Shown here piece by piece: positions 33,089 through 54,500 of a stretch of 64,000 nucleotides of DNA. The DNA is from Liolophura sinensis (Eukaryota > Mollusca > Polyplacophora > Chitonida > Chitonidae), in contig NC_088302.1 in NCBI RefSeq assembly GCF_032854445.1, forward strand, positions 52,048,046-52,112,045, given 5' to 3'. The notes under the pieces were generated by a model that saw nothing but the letters and a program-made list of their open reading frames with translations, did no database searches and had not been told where the DNA came from. The stretch's first letter is position 1. Each line of letters opens with the position of its first letter. The position numbers were made by a program, and so were the translations under genes.

Positions 33089-36000
33089 GCTTGCAGTTAT
33101 CAAGTGCCCAAGTATATGTTAACTCTGATCTATACATTGCCATGTATATACATGTAAGTAAACTTTGATATGATCACCAGATAACATGATCATAATGAAT
33201 AGCATTTAAAAATAAATGAACAAGATTTATAAACATACCCAGGTTTTAATTAAAATTTTTAAGAACCAACACCTTTTATTACACATTCACCACAACATAT
33301 GCTTTCCAGCAGATCTGTCAACTGACCATGCCATGCAACAAGTGGGAAAATATCTAAACTGTTAGTTGAAGAGCTACTGCAGTGTCAAGGCCTGTATATG
33401 TCTTAAAAGCAGGGTTAAATGACAACGATCACGAATTACTTTCCTAAATTACAAAAAGTTACAGTGTATTAAAACCACTACTATTAGTATGGGAGGTTAA
33501 TACAGAAACAGAAGTTTTCTGACATTTCCAATCTTGCCTGGTGTGATCGTGTGCAAGAACACTTGACATTACCGATCACAGACTTATAGAAGCAAATGAC
33601 GATGTACTTTCAAACGTAGATCACGTCGTTCCAAGATAACTGCCTTACTCGATGCCACATCTACCTGATTCATCACCACAAACTATTACATGTATCATAT
33701 CACGTCACATCAAGAAAATGTTATGAAAACTGCCAAAGACTTTGTTTTTGAGGACTATTCACCTACATGAGTTAAGGAGTGTTATTGATTGTGTCTTTTT
33801 GAGCTGTGGTGTTAGACGTGTTCCTTCATATCATTTTAATATTTCACCTAGTTTCTCTTGGGACTGAAGTCGCACTCTTAAGAGTTGTATATATTAATGG
33901 ATATACAGTACTTCACCTAAAACTATGGCCTGTAGACATGCACTTTCAGAGAAGAAGAACATGAAAGCTATACAATGATTCTTTTGATAACATCAATTAA
34001 GTTTTTCTGCTAAGAAATTAAACTTCACAACAACAACAAAATAATAAAAACGTGTTTCAAGTGGCTCTAGGGTGCTGTAAGGTGGATGAATCAATCAAAA
34101 TCAAGTAAAATTTAAAGGAAAAGATCTCCAAAAATCGAAATCACAAAATAGATCACTTAAAACTATACGTAAATATAATGTTTTATTTATTTTTTTAGAT
34201 TCTGTGAAGAGTTAAAGGCACCCAAACATTTGAATTCTAATGTGGGTTTTATGGACCATACCATCAGAAGCCCGGAACTCTGACGTCACAGGAAATTTTT
34301 TCAACTCTAATCACGACACTGAATGTTGGAATAACTATTTTTACCCATGAGTGAAAGATTACTGAAATAATGTTACCAAAAATTCCTTCCTTCTGGTGGA
34401 AATCAGAAAAAAAAATGTGAAGTGAAGTCAGAGTTCCTAGACACTGTCAGTATGGCTAATAAAGCCCACCACAGTTTTCAAATATTTAAATGCCTTTCAA
34501 CTCTCTTAATAAAATCTGAAAAAATAAATTCAAGTATTTTTACGCAGTTTTCAGTTGTCTGTAAGATGAACCTTACTTCATATTTTAGCTTTCTTTTACT
34601 TTATTGTTACTTGAAAAAAAAAAGCTAATTAAGCTAAACAGAAATGAAAATAGAAGTGAAATAGAGTAATCTGAAAGAAGTTTTAATCTTCTGTCAGTAG
34701 GTATTTTGAATATTAGAGTTGGGAACTGACAGTGTACATGTTATCAACTCACCAATGCTCCCTCCACAACTGCCTGGAACTGAATTCAACACATGGTGAT
34801 GTTTTTAAGCAAATACCTGTCACCATATTTTGTCCTGTAGTTTTCTTCTTCGTAGTATGGTGTCTCTCTATGGTTCATAGCCCTGCAAGTGGGTAAGCAT
34901 TGTTTGCTAATCTGAGACCCACACATTGTTATCTTTGACATAGTAGGTTAAGCACTGCACACATATTTTTGCAAGAGACGGCAGACAGAATTTTTAAAGA
35001 ATTACATGTACATTTACCTTTATCATTGGGAGCCATGGGCCTATTATGAACGTAAGATGTATAGAGCATGCAGGACATTTAATAAAATGACAAAATAAAG
35101 ATCAACAAATTCACTAATTGAGCAATATAGTGAGGTCCCTCTCCAAAAAACAGTCATGTTGGAAGTATTTTGTGACAGCCTGCAGTTAGGCAGTGTATCA
35201 AAGCACTCACACTGAATACTGGGGTACATTAAGACATTTGCATTTAAACTTCTCACTTTCCATACACCAGTATTTCTTTCTGGCTGATTAAATCAACGAC
35301 GTTCACGCATATTGTTTCCTTCATCAGATGTCTTAAACATTATTGATAAACTGTTCATCCAATCAATGAGATTAGATATTAATAGATGTGGATCATGTTT
35401 ATCAAAAATTCCCTAGTTCTGAATGGTACATAATCATACCCTATAATTGTTTCTATATGGATATACACACATATATATAGGCCTACCAATCTTGATCACG
35501 TTTCCTAAGGAAGTAATAGGGTCCAGCCATAAGCAAACAACTCTATACATGTATGTTAAAATGATACATATGTTTTACATTTCATAACACTATCCACACA
35601 ATGGTGTAGAGTTACTGGCTGGCATATTGTACCATTATTCCGTTATTACTCCATAACTTGGCTTTCAAATGCCCCAAAACTCATCATTGCCACACCTACA
35701 TATATTTACATCTATGGACACATGGAGATAATTGTTCACGCTTCATTGATCTACATTCCATACTGTACATACAGTGTTTGTAGCTGGGTATGAGCGTTTG
35801 TGAACAAAATTTTCCTGCAATTATGTTCATGACATAAGCAGCAATACATCACCGTGCTTCAAGTTATCCTAACAAACTGAGGCATGGCGAGTTAGTGCCC
35901 ATGGCGAGTTAGTGCCCATGGTGAGTTCCCACTGATTTTATGAGCGTACGTTGCAATGTGCCATATTAAGTTTGTCTTGTTTTCCAATATTCTGATAATG

Positions 36001-36516
36001 ATAAGTTTTAGCACATTATAGCAGGTAAAGATTATTTTATTTTACCCAATCGGTACCCATGATATATAGTTCTATTATACGGGACTATTCTAACATCATT
36101 GTAATGTCCACAACTCATTGGCAAGATAAAAACGTCAATACTACACAATACAAGACAAGAATTTGTAACTTATGAATTACCTATAGTCATCAGAGGACTT
36201 ATCAACTTTCTTCTGAACCATTCTGGCTCTACAACCATCCATATCCCACAACTGAAAACCAAACTCCATGTGCACGTAGACAACAACTTTTCATAGAACA
36301 GAAACTTCTACCAGATTTCAACCATAGATATAGACTTTTTGTTATCACGGTATACATTAAATAAAATCATCATGCCCAGACGATTAAACTGGCTCTTATT
36401 AACTTGCATTATTCGGAGGTCCTCGATAGCCAGGCAGCCAAGAAAAACCACATAGTCAATGGGTAATCTACATATACGTGTACTTGACACGAATGTATTT
36501 ATTTTTCTGATACATG

Positions 36517-36727
36517 TTTTTTATACCATCCTTAGGAATATTTCACTTGTGCAACGGCTACCATCATTATGGTGGGAGGAAACCAAGGAGAGCCTGGAAG
36601 AAACCCATGACCATCTGCAGGTTGCTGGAAAACTTTCCCACACATGGACTTGAACTCACAGCGACTACATCGATGAGACACTCCCAAGTCATTGTGCTGC
36701 ACTTCCTACTCGGTCAGGGAGGCCCCC
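36517..36727 (-). mobile_element. Diverged tRNA-derived SINE
   Basis: GGAATATTTCACTTGTGCAA, CATTATGGTGGGAGGAAACC, the antisense B box GGACTTGAACTCACAGCGAC and the end GTCAGGGAGGCCCCC follow the family order. The 3' end (TTTGATTGGTG) is eroded. Confidence 0.7.
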
Positions 36728-37908
36728 ACTTGACGCAAAGACACAGAAGTACATCCTAACATCCACAAAATACCCAGGACACCAAAAATTACCTAGATCA
36801 CTTAAAAATACAAGAAGTTCTTCACATCATAGCTACTTTTTTTTTTCTGTTACATGTTGCTATGGAATACTAAATCAGAAAAGATACAGTAGTGGGGGAT
36901 TGAAATAAAAAATTGTCAGTCTTGTACGAACTGGTATTTTTCAAATTTTTAGCATTCCAGAGTTAACATAGCAAACACATAATTTTTAACACCTGTGTGC
37001 ATACTGTGTTTGCATTTACATCCTCTTGATATATGATGAAACATGGTAACCAGGATATTGTTCTACAGAAACACAATTAGTGACGAGTCTGGAGACAAAG
37101 AACTTTCTGCCTCAAATACCATCAATACACCTTTACCAAGAGCATCACGTATGTGCTTCTAACGAGCAGAAAAAGATGAAGGAAAGTAAAGTTTGTCTCA
37201 TAATGATCTACATGCATCTATAAGAAAAACATCATAAACATTGATCATGCCCGTGTCACGTGTACAGTTTGATCATATTGTGAACACATCAAATTACATA
37301 TGTTCTGTTGTAAAATATACAGGTATCATTGATAAATGCCTCCTTTATTTCTGCCATTTACTTCTTATTTTCTTGCTTTTTCATCTTACATCTCTGATTG
37401 TCTTCTCCATACAAAGTATTCCATTAATGAGTGTGACATCTTTTGGAGCTGTGTGGTGTGGAGATCTCCCAGTGCAAACTTAGATAGTCCCAAGTTCTTT
37501 ACCCTTTGGTCCTTTTTTGTGACGTGACACTGTATTCTGTGTGTGAGTGCCTAAAGCAGTGATGTTAGACACAAGCAGTGCAGTGTAGCCCCAGTCCGAG
37601 TTTACACAGCTTGGTAGCGCTTGATTTAGCGAGCAAAATGTGTCCCTTCCATACAAGACAGTGATTTAACTTCTTCAATACACATACTGGATATACAAGA
37701 TATTGTTGTATACAATACAACACATTGTGAGAACACGTTATCACACTGTCACCCCATGCCTCTGAGTTCAAGCTCAACATTCACACAACATCTACCCACG
37801 ATCACACCCACAATGTGACGATCACTCCGCTCTGTGCAGAACGGTGCACACAAATTCTCTCACTTGTGAATTATGGGAAATAAATAAGGCAGTGTGAACT
37901 GATTTTCC

Positions 37909-47831
<9,923 letters not shown>

Positions 47832-49197
47832 GTTATTAGCTCTCTAGTCAACAGAAGACGACAGCTCCGATGTTATACTACATGCTAGCCTGTTAGGAAT
47901 TAGTACAATACACAATATATCAAGTGATGACAACAGGAGGCATAAAAACATATAATGTCCTTTCCAATAGGGTGGTTATCTCCCCCTGAATTCATAGCTG
48001 AACATCAGTAAACCTGGATCACATCCTGACAGCTACTTGAACAAATTATACTCTTCTTTGCGGTACAAACATTTCCCTGTCTGCATGTCCAGAAACCAAT
48101 TATATCATACAAACGCAATCATTCTATCCATTTGAGATGAGGAAAGGCTTTGGGTTAGAGTCATGTGGAGACAACCAAGTTTACTGAAAAGGTTTCAAAC
48201 ATGTTTACTTCAAAGGCAGCATACAAATCAACACAGAGAATATGGAGTAGGGAAAATAGCCACAGCTTCATTAAGAAGTATTAACACCTACATAAATACC
48301 ACTCGACAGTGCTGAAGACAGATATGTGATGTGGTATACATGTATCTGGCCAGGATGAATAAAGTGAAAACTAGTTGCCACATTTCATTAATACGCCTAG
48401 CTATAAATAACTAGGCATGACTCAAAAGTAACACCATCCGCACAATTTGCTTGGGACAGTCACAGCTGCTTTGTAATGTTCATTTGTGTACTTTCATATG
48501 GTTATTGACAAGTAAAAGGGGTCTTTTCAGGACAGCTGGATGCAAATCTAATTACGAGCCCTGCCAACAGAGACATATACAAAGTCCTTTCTACTACTTC
48601 CAGATAAGGAGTCCACTAATCTTCCGGCCATGTGATGTCTTACCTCAGCAAAGACGCCGATGAGAAGACACACATACATGTAAGTTATCCAGGTATTTGA
48701 ACAAATGGTATTTATATTCATCGATATGGCGAGTAGAGTACTATACAATAGGACTGTCTATTATAATCCTGAACTATACAACACGGTCATACTGTATTGG
48801 ACTAATGGCGAGCCATCTATGTTGTAGTATCTCTGGAAGGCTGGAACCCTGGCGACTGTTCCTACATACTTGCATGACTAAGACATGGGTCCTTCATGTT
48901 ATATTTCCATCTGGGAGTTGCATTCTTCAAAAGGCAGGTGTTTTCATTTTAGAATCTCCTCTGTATTAGTACTTCCGGGTGATCGTCCCAGTGCTCATAT
49001 TTGAAATTATCAATTAACTAAGAAAATATGTCCAAGCTGGCCGATGTTCGTTTACTTACAATAAATCCACAGATAAAAAGGTAAGGAACATAAGTGTCTG
49101 CTAACTTAAGGCTCTGAAAACATATTTGATGGGTAATTTTTGTCTCGCATGCCATGTTAAACTGCAACTTCATCAGATTTTTCAATGGCTTTTGAAC

Positions 49198-49307
49198 ATG
49201 TGGATGGTCGTGGGTTTCCACTGGTCTCTGCTTCGTTTCCTGCCGCCGATGTATAACTTAAATATTCTTCAGTGCAGTGTAAAACACCAATCAAATAAAT
49301 AAATAAT
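49198..49307 (+). mobile_element. SINE fragment, sense, without head
   Basis: GTGGATGGTCGTGGGTTTCC, TTTCCTGCCGCCGATGTATA, then AGTGTAAAACACCAATCAAA and TAAATAAATAA. It is the body and 3' end of the main family with internal loss. Confidence 0.75.
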
Positions 49308-49914
49308 TGGTTTTTGCCCGATGCTGGTTTGGGGCCCATCCTTTGATGAGCAAAGTTTTGCCAAACCTAATGTCAGAGCAAACTGAGAGTAATTAATCGT
49401 ATACATTATTTGTGTTAGTTTGCAACAGCATCCACCTTATTCCACCTAACCCTGAGTGAACTTGTGATATTCATGAAATGCCGATCCCGCTTATTAAGCA
49501 GAGGTTGCTGTTCACATCACGGGGGAGACAGCATGACGCCATAAACTAACTCCAGTAGGCCTAACTGTCAAGTGTCATGCCCTCAGTCCACGTACGTAGA
49601 TTGGTCACACAGTGATGCCGGCTTGGCAACCGGTATCCCAGAAACACAACTTTCACCAACTACACGGATACCACCGTGCGGAAAATATCGCACGTTTGTC
49701 GGAAAATATATCCCTGCATTGTGACTACACAACACACATCTTACCCCGTTGTCAGGAATGGGTTTCCCGTGATGGAAATCGTGCCTGCCACCGTGTGCCT
49801 CCATCGCAGCTGTCACCGCCCTCTGACGGTCTCCCAGTACACAAAGCTAAGGGAGGTAATGAACCTCATTTACCACGCCAAGATAAAATCCATGTTCCCT
49901 CTTCGCTTGTTTGA

Positions 49915-50194
49915 TTTTTTTTTTTTTTTTTTTTTTTTTTTGATTGGTGTTTTACGCCGTACTCAAGAATATTTCACTTATACAACGGCGGCCAGCATTA
50001 TGGTGGGTGGAAACCGGGCAGAGCCCGGAGGAAACCCACGACCATCCGCAGGTTGCTGACAGACCTTCTCACGTACGGCCGGAGAGGAAGCCAGCATGAG
50101 CTGGACTTGAACTCACAGCGACCGCATTGGTGAGAGACTCCTGGGTCATTACGCTGCGCTAGCGCTTTAACCGACTGAGCCACGGAGGCCCCCC
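49915..50194 (-). mobile_element. Full-length tRNA-derived SINE with 12-bp target-site duplication
   Basis: TCGCTTGTTTGA occurs at 49903-49914 and 50195-50206. In - strand sense the element runs from GGGCCTCCGTGGCTCAGTCG (A box TGGCTCAGTCGG), through the B box GAGTTCAAGTCC and the body, to AAAACACCAATCA and a tail of 27 A. The intact tail and duplication indicate a young insertion; a good consensus seed for the family. Confidence 0.95.
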
Positions 50195-50799
50195 TCGCTT
50201 GTTTGAAAAGTCTCAGATATAACACAGCCTAAAAGTCATATCTAAAAACACACTTTTTTCATCCTTTAAACAAACGTGTCCTTTCTACTGATAACCCCTT
50301 TCCTTTGCTCTATTCTTTTGGTTGCCTGTCTGGTAATTTAATTTACATGCAGGTGTTCATATGCCTTGAGTTAAATAAAAGTAGGAAATATTGAAGTTCA
50401 TGTTGATATTTCTCCCAAATATGATTGTACAAATGTGGATGAATCTGGAATAATCAAGTTGTTATAATCATCAAAACACAACAATACGCTGCAGGTTCTT
50501 ACTGCCATCCATGTCAGTCTGGTTGAGGTGTATTTGAATATTTGCATTCAAACTTGTCAACTTTCAAATATCAACCTGATTAAATCAAAAATATCCAAAA
50601 ATCATTTCCTGCACCAAATGTTTCAGTGTTACTGTTAGCTTGCTTATCTAATTTACTATAGCATTGAATACAAAACTAGCATGTCTGGAGAAAATAAGAT
50701 TACCATGAAGAAACCAGATTACCTGGAGTAAACCCTCAACCTTCTGCATGGCGAGTAACAGATTAACTTTTTCATATGTGTTGTGAAGAATTCCACCCT

Positions 50800-51046
50800 C
50801 CCACAGAGTTAGCTAGGTGTATATCCCATATTGGTGGAAGGTAAGTGTTTTCCAATAAACTTCATGTAAGGCCAAGTAAATGGGCCAACGAGCGATGTCA
50901 CAGCTTATTGTGACCACAGCCACTATGGGAAGGTGAAAGTCAGAGAACATCAAAGACTCCTTGTCCACAGTTTGAAATGAACCAAAATCTAGTGTATCAC
51001 AGCTATAGAAAGATATGCATCTTAACCACTCAGCCATGATCTGCCT
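50800..51046 (-). mobile_element. Candidate third tRNA-derived SINE type
   Basis: On the - strand, ATGGCTGAGTGGTTAAGATG (A box TGGCTGAGTGG, 51026-51036) is followed about 45 nt later by GGTTCATTTCA (50973-50983), a weak B box. The body contains TTGGCCTTACATGAAG. No poly-A or target duplication was confirmed. A tRNA-like pseudogene is an alternative. Confidence 0.5.
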
Positions 51047-51321
51047 CTGGTGTTTTGTTTGGCTATCCACACAGTTTCCCTCATGACAACAGTGACAGCT
51101 TTCACACATTGTTGGATGGTTACAATGCTACAATGAGGCATAATGCCATGAACACAAGAACATGGTCACATACTTCTCTGAAAATGTTTCAGATCATTAG
51201 TCGAAGTGATGGTTGAAAAGGCTGAAGAATTAGACCATTCTTATTTAAGCACAACTCTCATTGTATCATTTCTGATAAGCCGGTAACATACAAACTGAAG
51301 ATTGTTGACAAGTATTATGGT

Positions 51322-51327
51322 TTTATT
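51322..51327 (-). terminator. Poly-A signal after PGAP2 distal last exon
   Basis: TTTATT on the + strand (AATAAA on -), about 70 nt past the distal stop codon at 51396, in GTAATAAAACCAT on the - strand. Confidence 0.6.
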
Positions 51328-51395
51328 ACAAAGTGTGATAAAAATGATGAAACATGATAAAAATGAAATATAAACATCACAAAGGATTGAAATTC

Positions 51396-51532
51396 TCAGA
51401 CAGGAAGATGGTCATGTGTGTTGAATCTGCCTGCAATTATCACCACATCTGAGAAATCCAAAATGGTTGTTGAGTGGAAACCAATATTTGTGCTGATGAT
51501 GGTGTATTCAGCAAGTGCAAACCAGGAGTACA
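51396..51532 (-). CDS. PGAP2: PGAP2 alternative last exon, distal
   Basis: It follows CTTTATTGCAG and reads VYSWFALAEYTIISTNIGFH, then STTILDFSDVV... to ...HDHLPV and a stop. It enters in phase 1, exactly like 53091-53221. No private YCEPG-type exon exists between 51533 and 53090, so it can only be spliced from the exon at 53650. It retains the conserved LxEYxxxxTNxxFHxT core. Confidence 0.8.
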
Positions 51533-54500
51533 CTGCAATAAAGCAGAATGAATACATGAGACAGTAATTAATTTTTCAGTCAACTTTATTATCACAAAAA
51601 AATAGATAATGTCCACAACGCCGAAAACATATATTCAGATCTAAAGTGAATATTTCACATTGATGTTTTAAACAGACGTGTGTAGAACATTTTCTAAGCA
51701 CTGAAGATTCAATCTAACTACAGTGTGAGTTTAAAAATACATGTAATCTTTAAAAACAATTTTAATATTATCACATATTGGGAAACATACTTAAAATGTA
51801 CTTAAAATGTAACATCAGCAGAAAGTTGCTGAAGAACGGTATGGAATTCACATGATATCTAGCCAACTTACTCAAAACAAATCTCATCTGATACACATGT
51901 AAAAGAGGTCATAAATATTCGTGTAAGGTCAAAAATTAATAAAGTCTTCAAATAGCTCATCAAGCAATAAGCACCTAGAGGTACCCAGAGCCTTCACACT
52001 GATGGATTCAGGAAGCTTAACTGTTAATTGTAGAGGTTCAGTGATTAGTACAGAAAATAAAAAGAAAGTCAAAGTTATTTTTTGAGGGGGAGGTAGAAGG
52101 GAGCGCCATCTTGAAATTACAAGGCTCATTTATGCTTATTTTCTGTCAGTACTTATAGCATTTTGCCACGTGTAGGGCCTATGAAAATGCTTAGTTACTC
52201 CCTCCACATTTCTCCCCTGAGCTATTCAGCCAATTTTTACCCTTAAGATAAGGACGGAAAAGCTTAACACAAGCATCATAATAAAATCAAGCCACAAACT
52301 CTGCAGAATACTAAAGCTGAAAAATATGACATATGTAGAAATGTACACAGTATCATGAACTGTTGAGAACTGCAAGGTTTACTAGGACAACAGCAACTCT
52401 TGTTGTTTGTGAGGAGTGAAATTATCCCTGCCCTCAACCCCTCCTTTTAGTTTAACTTATCTCACAATATGCAAGAGAAAAGTACATGTTTAAGAGGCTG
52501 AAGAGGAAAATACATGTACTTTTTAATGCGAGACATAGGAAAAAAAGTGCTTCACAAAGTGAATATATATGTTTTAACAATAAAAATTTCTGAATAAATG
52601 TAAACGTATGATGTATGAACATGAAATAATACCTCTTTCTGAAAAAGTAATGAATAAGTCTAAACAGGTTTTTAAACATAGCTGTACCATAAAATAGCTG
52701 ATAACAATAAATGTTACAAGAAAAAATAGAAGATAAACAAAAATGAAAAAAATTACAATTGCCATATGTAAATTTTGCCCTGGAAATGTTTTTTGCCTGG
52801 CCATAAAACTTGTGCTAATATGTAAGTATGCTTGGGGTTTAATGTCTCTACTAAAATAATTCTGTTTTCAGACATATTATGCTTAAAAACTCAGTGGGAC
52901 TGTGAACTTGTTGAAAATATATACACCTCTCTTCAGCACGCTAAGTCATATATATGTACAGAAATAACATACACATAAATCTGTCTGGTTAATATTCATC
53001 AATTACTGAGTAATGTAAAAGTCCTACACAGATCAGTTGAAAACCAACACTAACGTAACAATCTGCAGCCGTGGCTGTACTTCTGCTTCATCACTGTTGT
53101 TTAGAAGTAGCAGGCTGACCAAACTCAAGATATAAGCCTTCAAAATCAACCATGCTAGTTGCATGGAAAGTTAAGTTTGTTAAGATAACGATGTACTCCA
53201 ACAAGGAAAAAACTGTGTACACTGAAATGTATACAAAACATCAATATCTTAGTGCAGAATGAATAATAATAGCTGAATGCCCTATCAGTAATACTTTAGT
53301 CATATTGTGGTGATCTTATCACAGAAGAAATGGAAGTTTCTCCCTTGTAATGCTTGTAACATTAAAACCAAGGCATGATATCCTACTGCATGATAAAGCT
53401 TCCGAGAAATGACTGTACCTTAAATTCAATTTCAGAGCTTTGCTGTCAAATTTCAGTGGGGTAATTCCGATTTAAAAAGACAGAAGATAAACTGATTTTT
53501 TATGTTCAAGTTCACCTTTGTTGAAGAAGACAACATAACAAGTGGGTTTGGGACAAGTAAATATTTGAGCACAAGATTCAGGATTTTCAAAACATTGTGA
53601 AGAAAATTTGATGAGCAAAGCTCTTTCAACACGTGTAGGAAGCACCTACCTCCAGGCTCACAATAAGTATTGTGACGGTAGAAAAAATATGCTGCAAGGA
53701 CGATGCTGAAGATGTTTATACCAAAGAGGACTTTCTTCCACCAGTAGGACTTAGACTCCTGTCAACACATTTAAGCAATAAACGCAATTTAACTATATAC
53801 AATTTAAACTGTTAAATATAATGACTTCCATGAGCACATCCATTATGTGCTTGCTTTATATGATTACATGACCGGTATCACATGCAGTACATATACTTTA
53901 CCTAAATGTTCAGTGTTTCCCTTGTATGGTGATAAATTCAAATATAGTTTAAAAAGAGACAAAGCTGAAGACACCTCAGCACAACTGTAAAATATCAGAA
54001 AAATATTCCAATGAAGTTATAACTTGTCCATTATTATTTTACACAACATATGTATAGAGCTTCCCAAAGAATGTGTTCTACTACAACTGCTGTATTTGTC
54101 AAGCACAAAATTTTAGATCAAATGCAGTAATATTTACATTATTTTAACAGAACCTATGTGTTTCTTATTTACCTTTGGAGACATAGGTTTTCCTGATCTT
54201 CCCCATTTAAACAATGCACAAGTGAGCAACATGTACAATTGGGAACAAATCATGAAGATTATGAAGCAATCTTTGTGAAGCTCTGGAATAGAAAAAAGAA
54301 AGGTAGTACAAACCAGTGCAGAAACTCAATAACTGCAGATATACAGGCCATTTAAGTGATTCTGATCCCATTTTCAATGGCTAGATTTATTTGATTGGTG
54401 TTTTACGCCATATTCAAGAATATTTCATTCACACGGCTTTGGTCAGCAATATGGTGGGAGGACACCAGGCAAAGCCCGGGGCAAAACCACCATCATCAGC

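Larger units (their letters stand above)
30135..37908. other. Convergent 3' flanks of NUMA1 and RNF121, no protein gene seen
   Basis: AT-rich sequence with poly-A signals for both strands, a degenerate ~23-bp tandem (30550-30705, CTTCCCTGTCTTAGCC-like), an (AT)n run and SINE remnants. Reading frames here are short, lack recognisable domains and are not reported as genes. Much of it may be 3' UTR: the RNF121 stop is at 37909 and a candidate minus-strand signal is at 33083. Confidence 0.6.
47832..51321. other. Intergenic region between RNF121 and PGAP2
   Basis: It runs from the RNF121 start codon to the PGAP2 3' end. It should contain the RNF121 promoter, but I see no firm TATA or initiator. 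49560-49860 is less AT-rich and open in more than one frame without a recognised protein; an upstream non-coding exon is possible. SINEs occupy parts, listed separately. Confidence 0.5.

Noticed and set aside
49583-49914. Overlapping frames on both strands upstream of RNF121
   Set aside because: No family resemblance or splice context was seen. It may be promoter or 5' non-coding sequence, so it is only mentioned in the intergenic entry.
52452-52804. Minus-strand frame with HYFFRKRYYF, at first glance like the PGAP2 YFFYRHNxYC motif
   Set aside because: It lacks the RH and CEPG residues, an acceptor in phase, and the preceding family sequence. Probably chance in AT-rich DNA.
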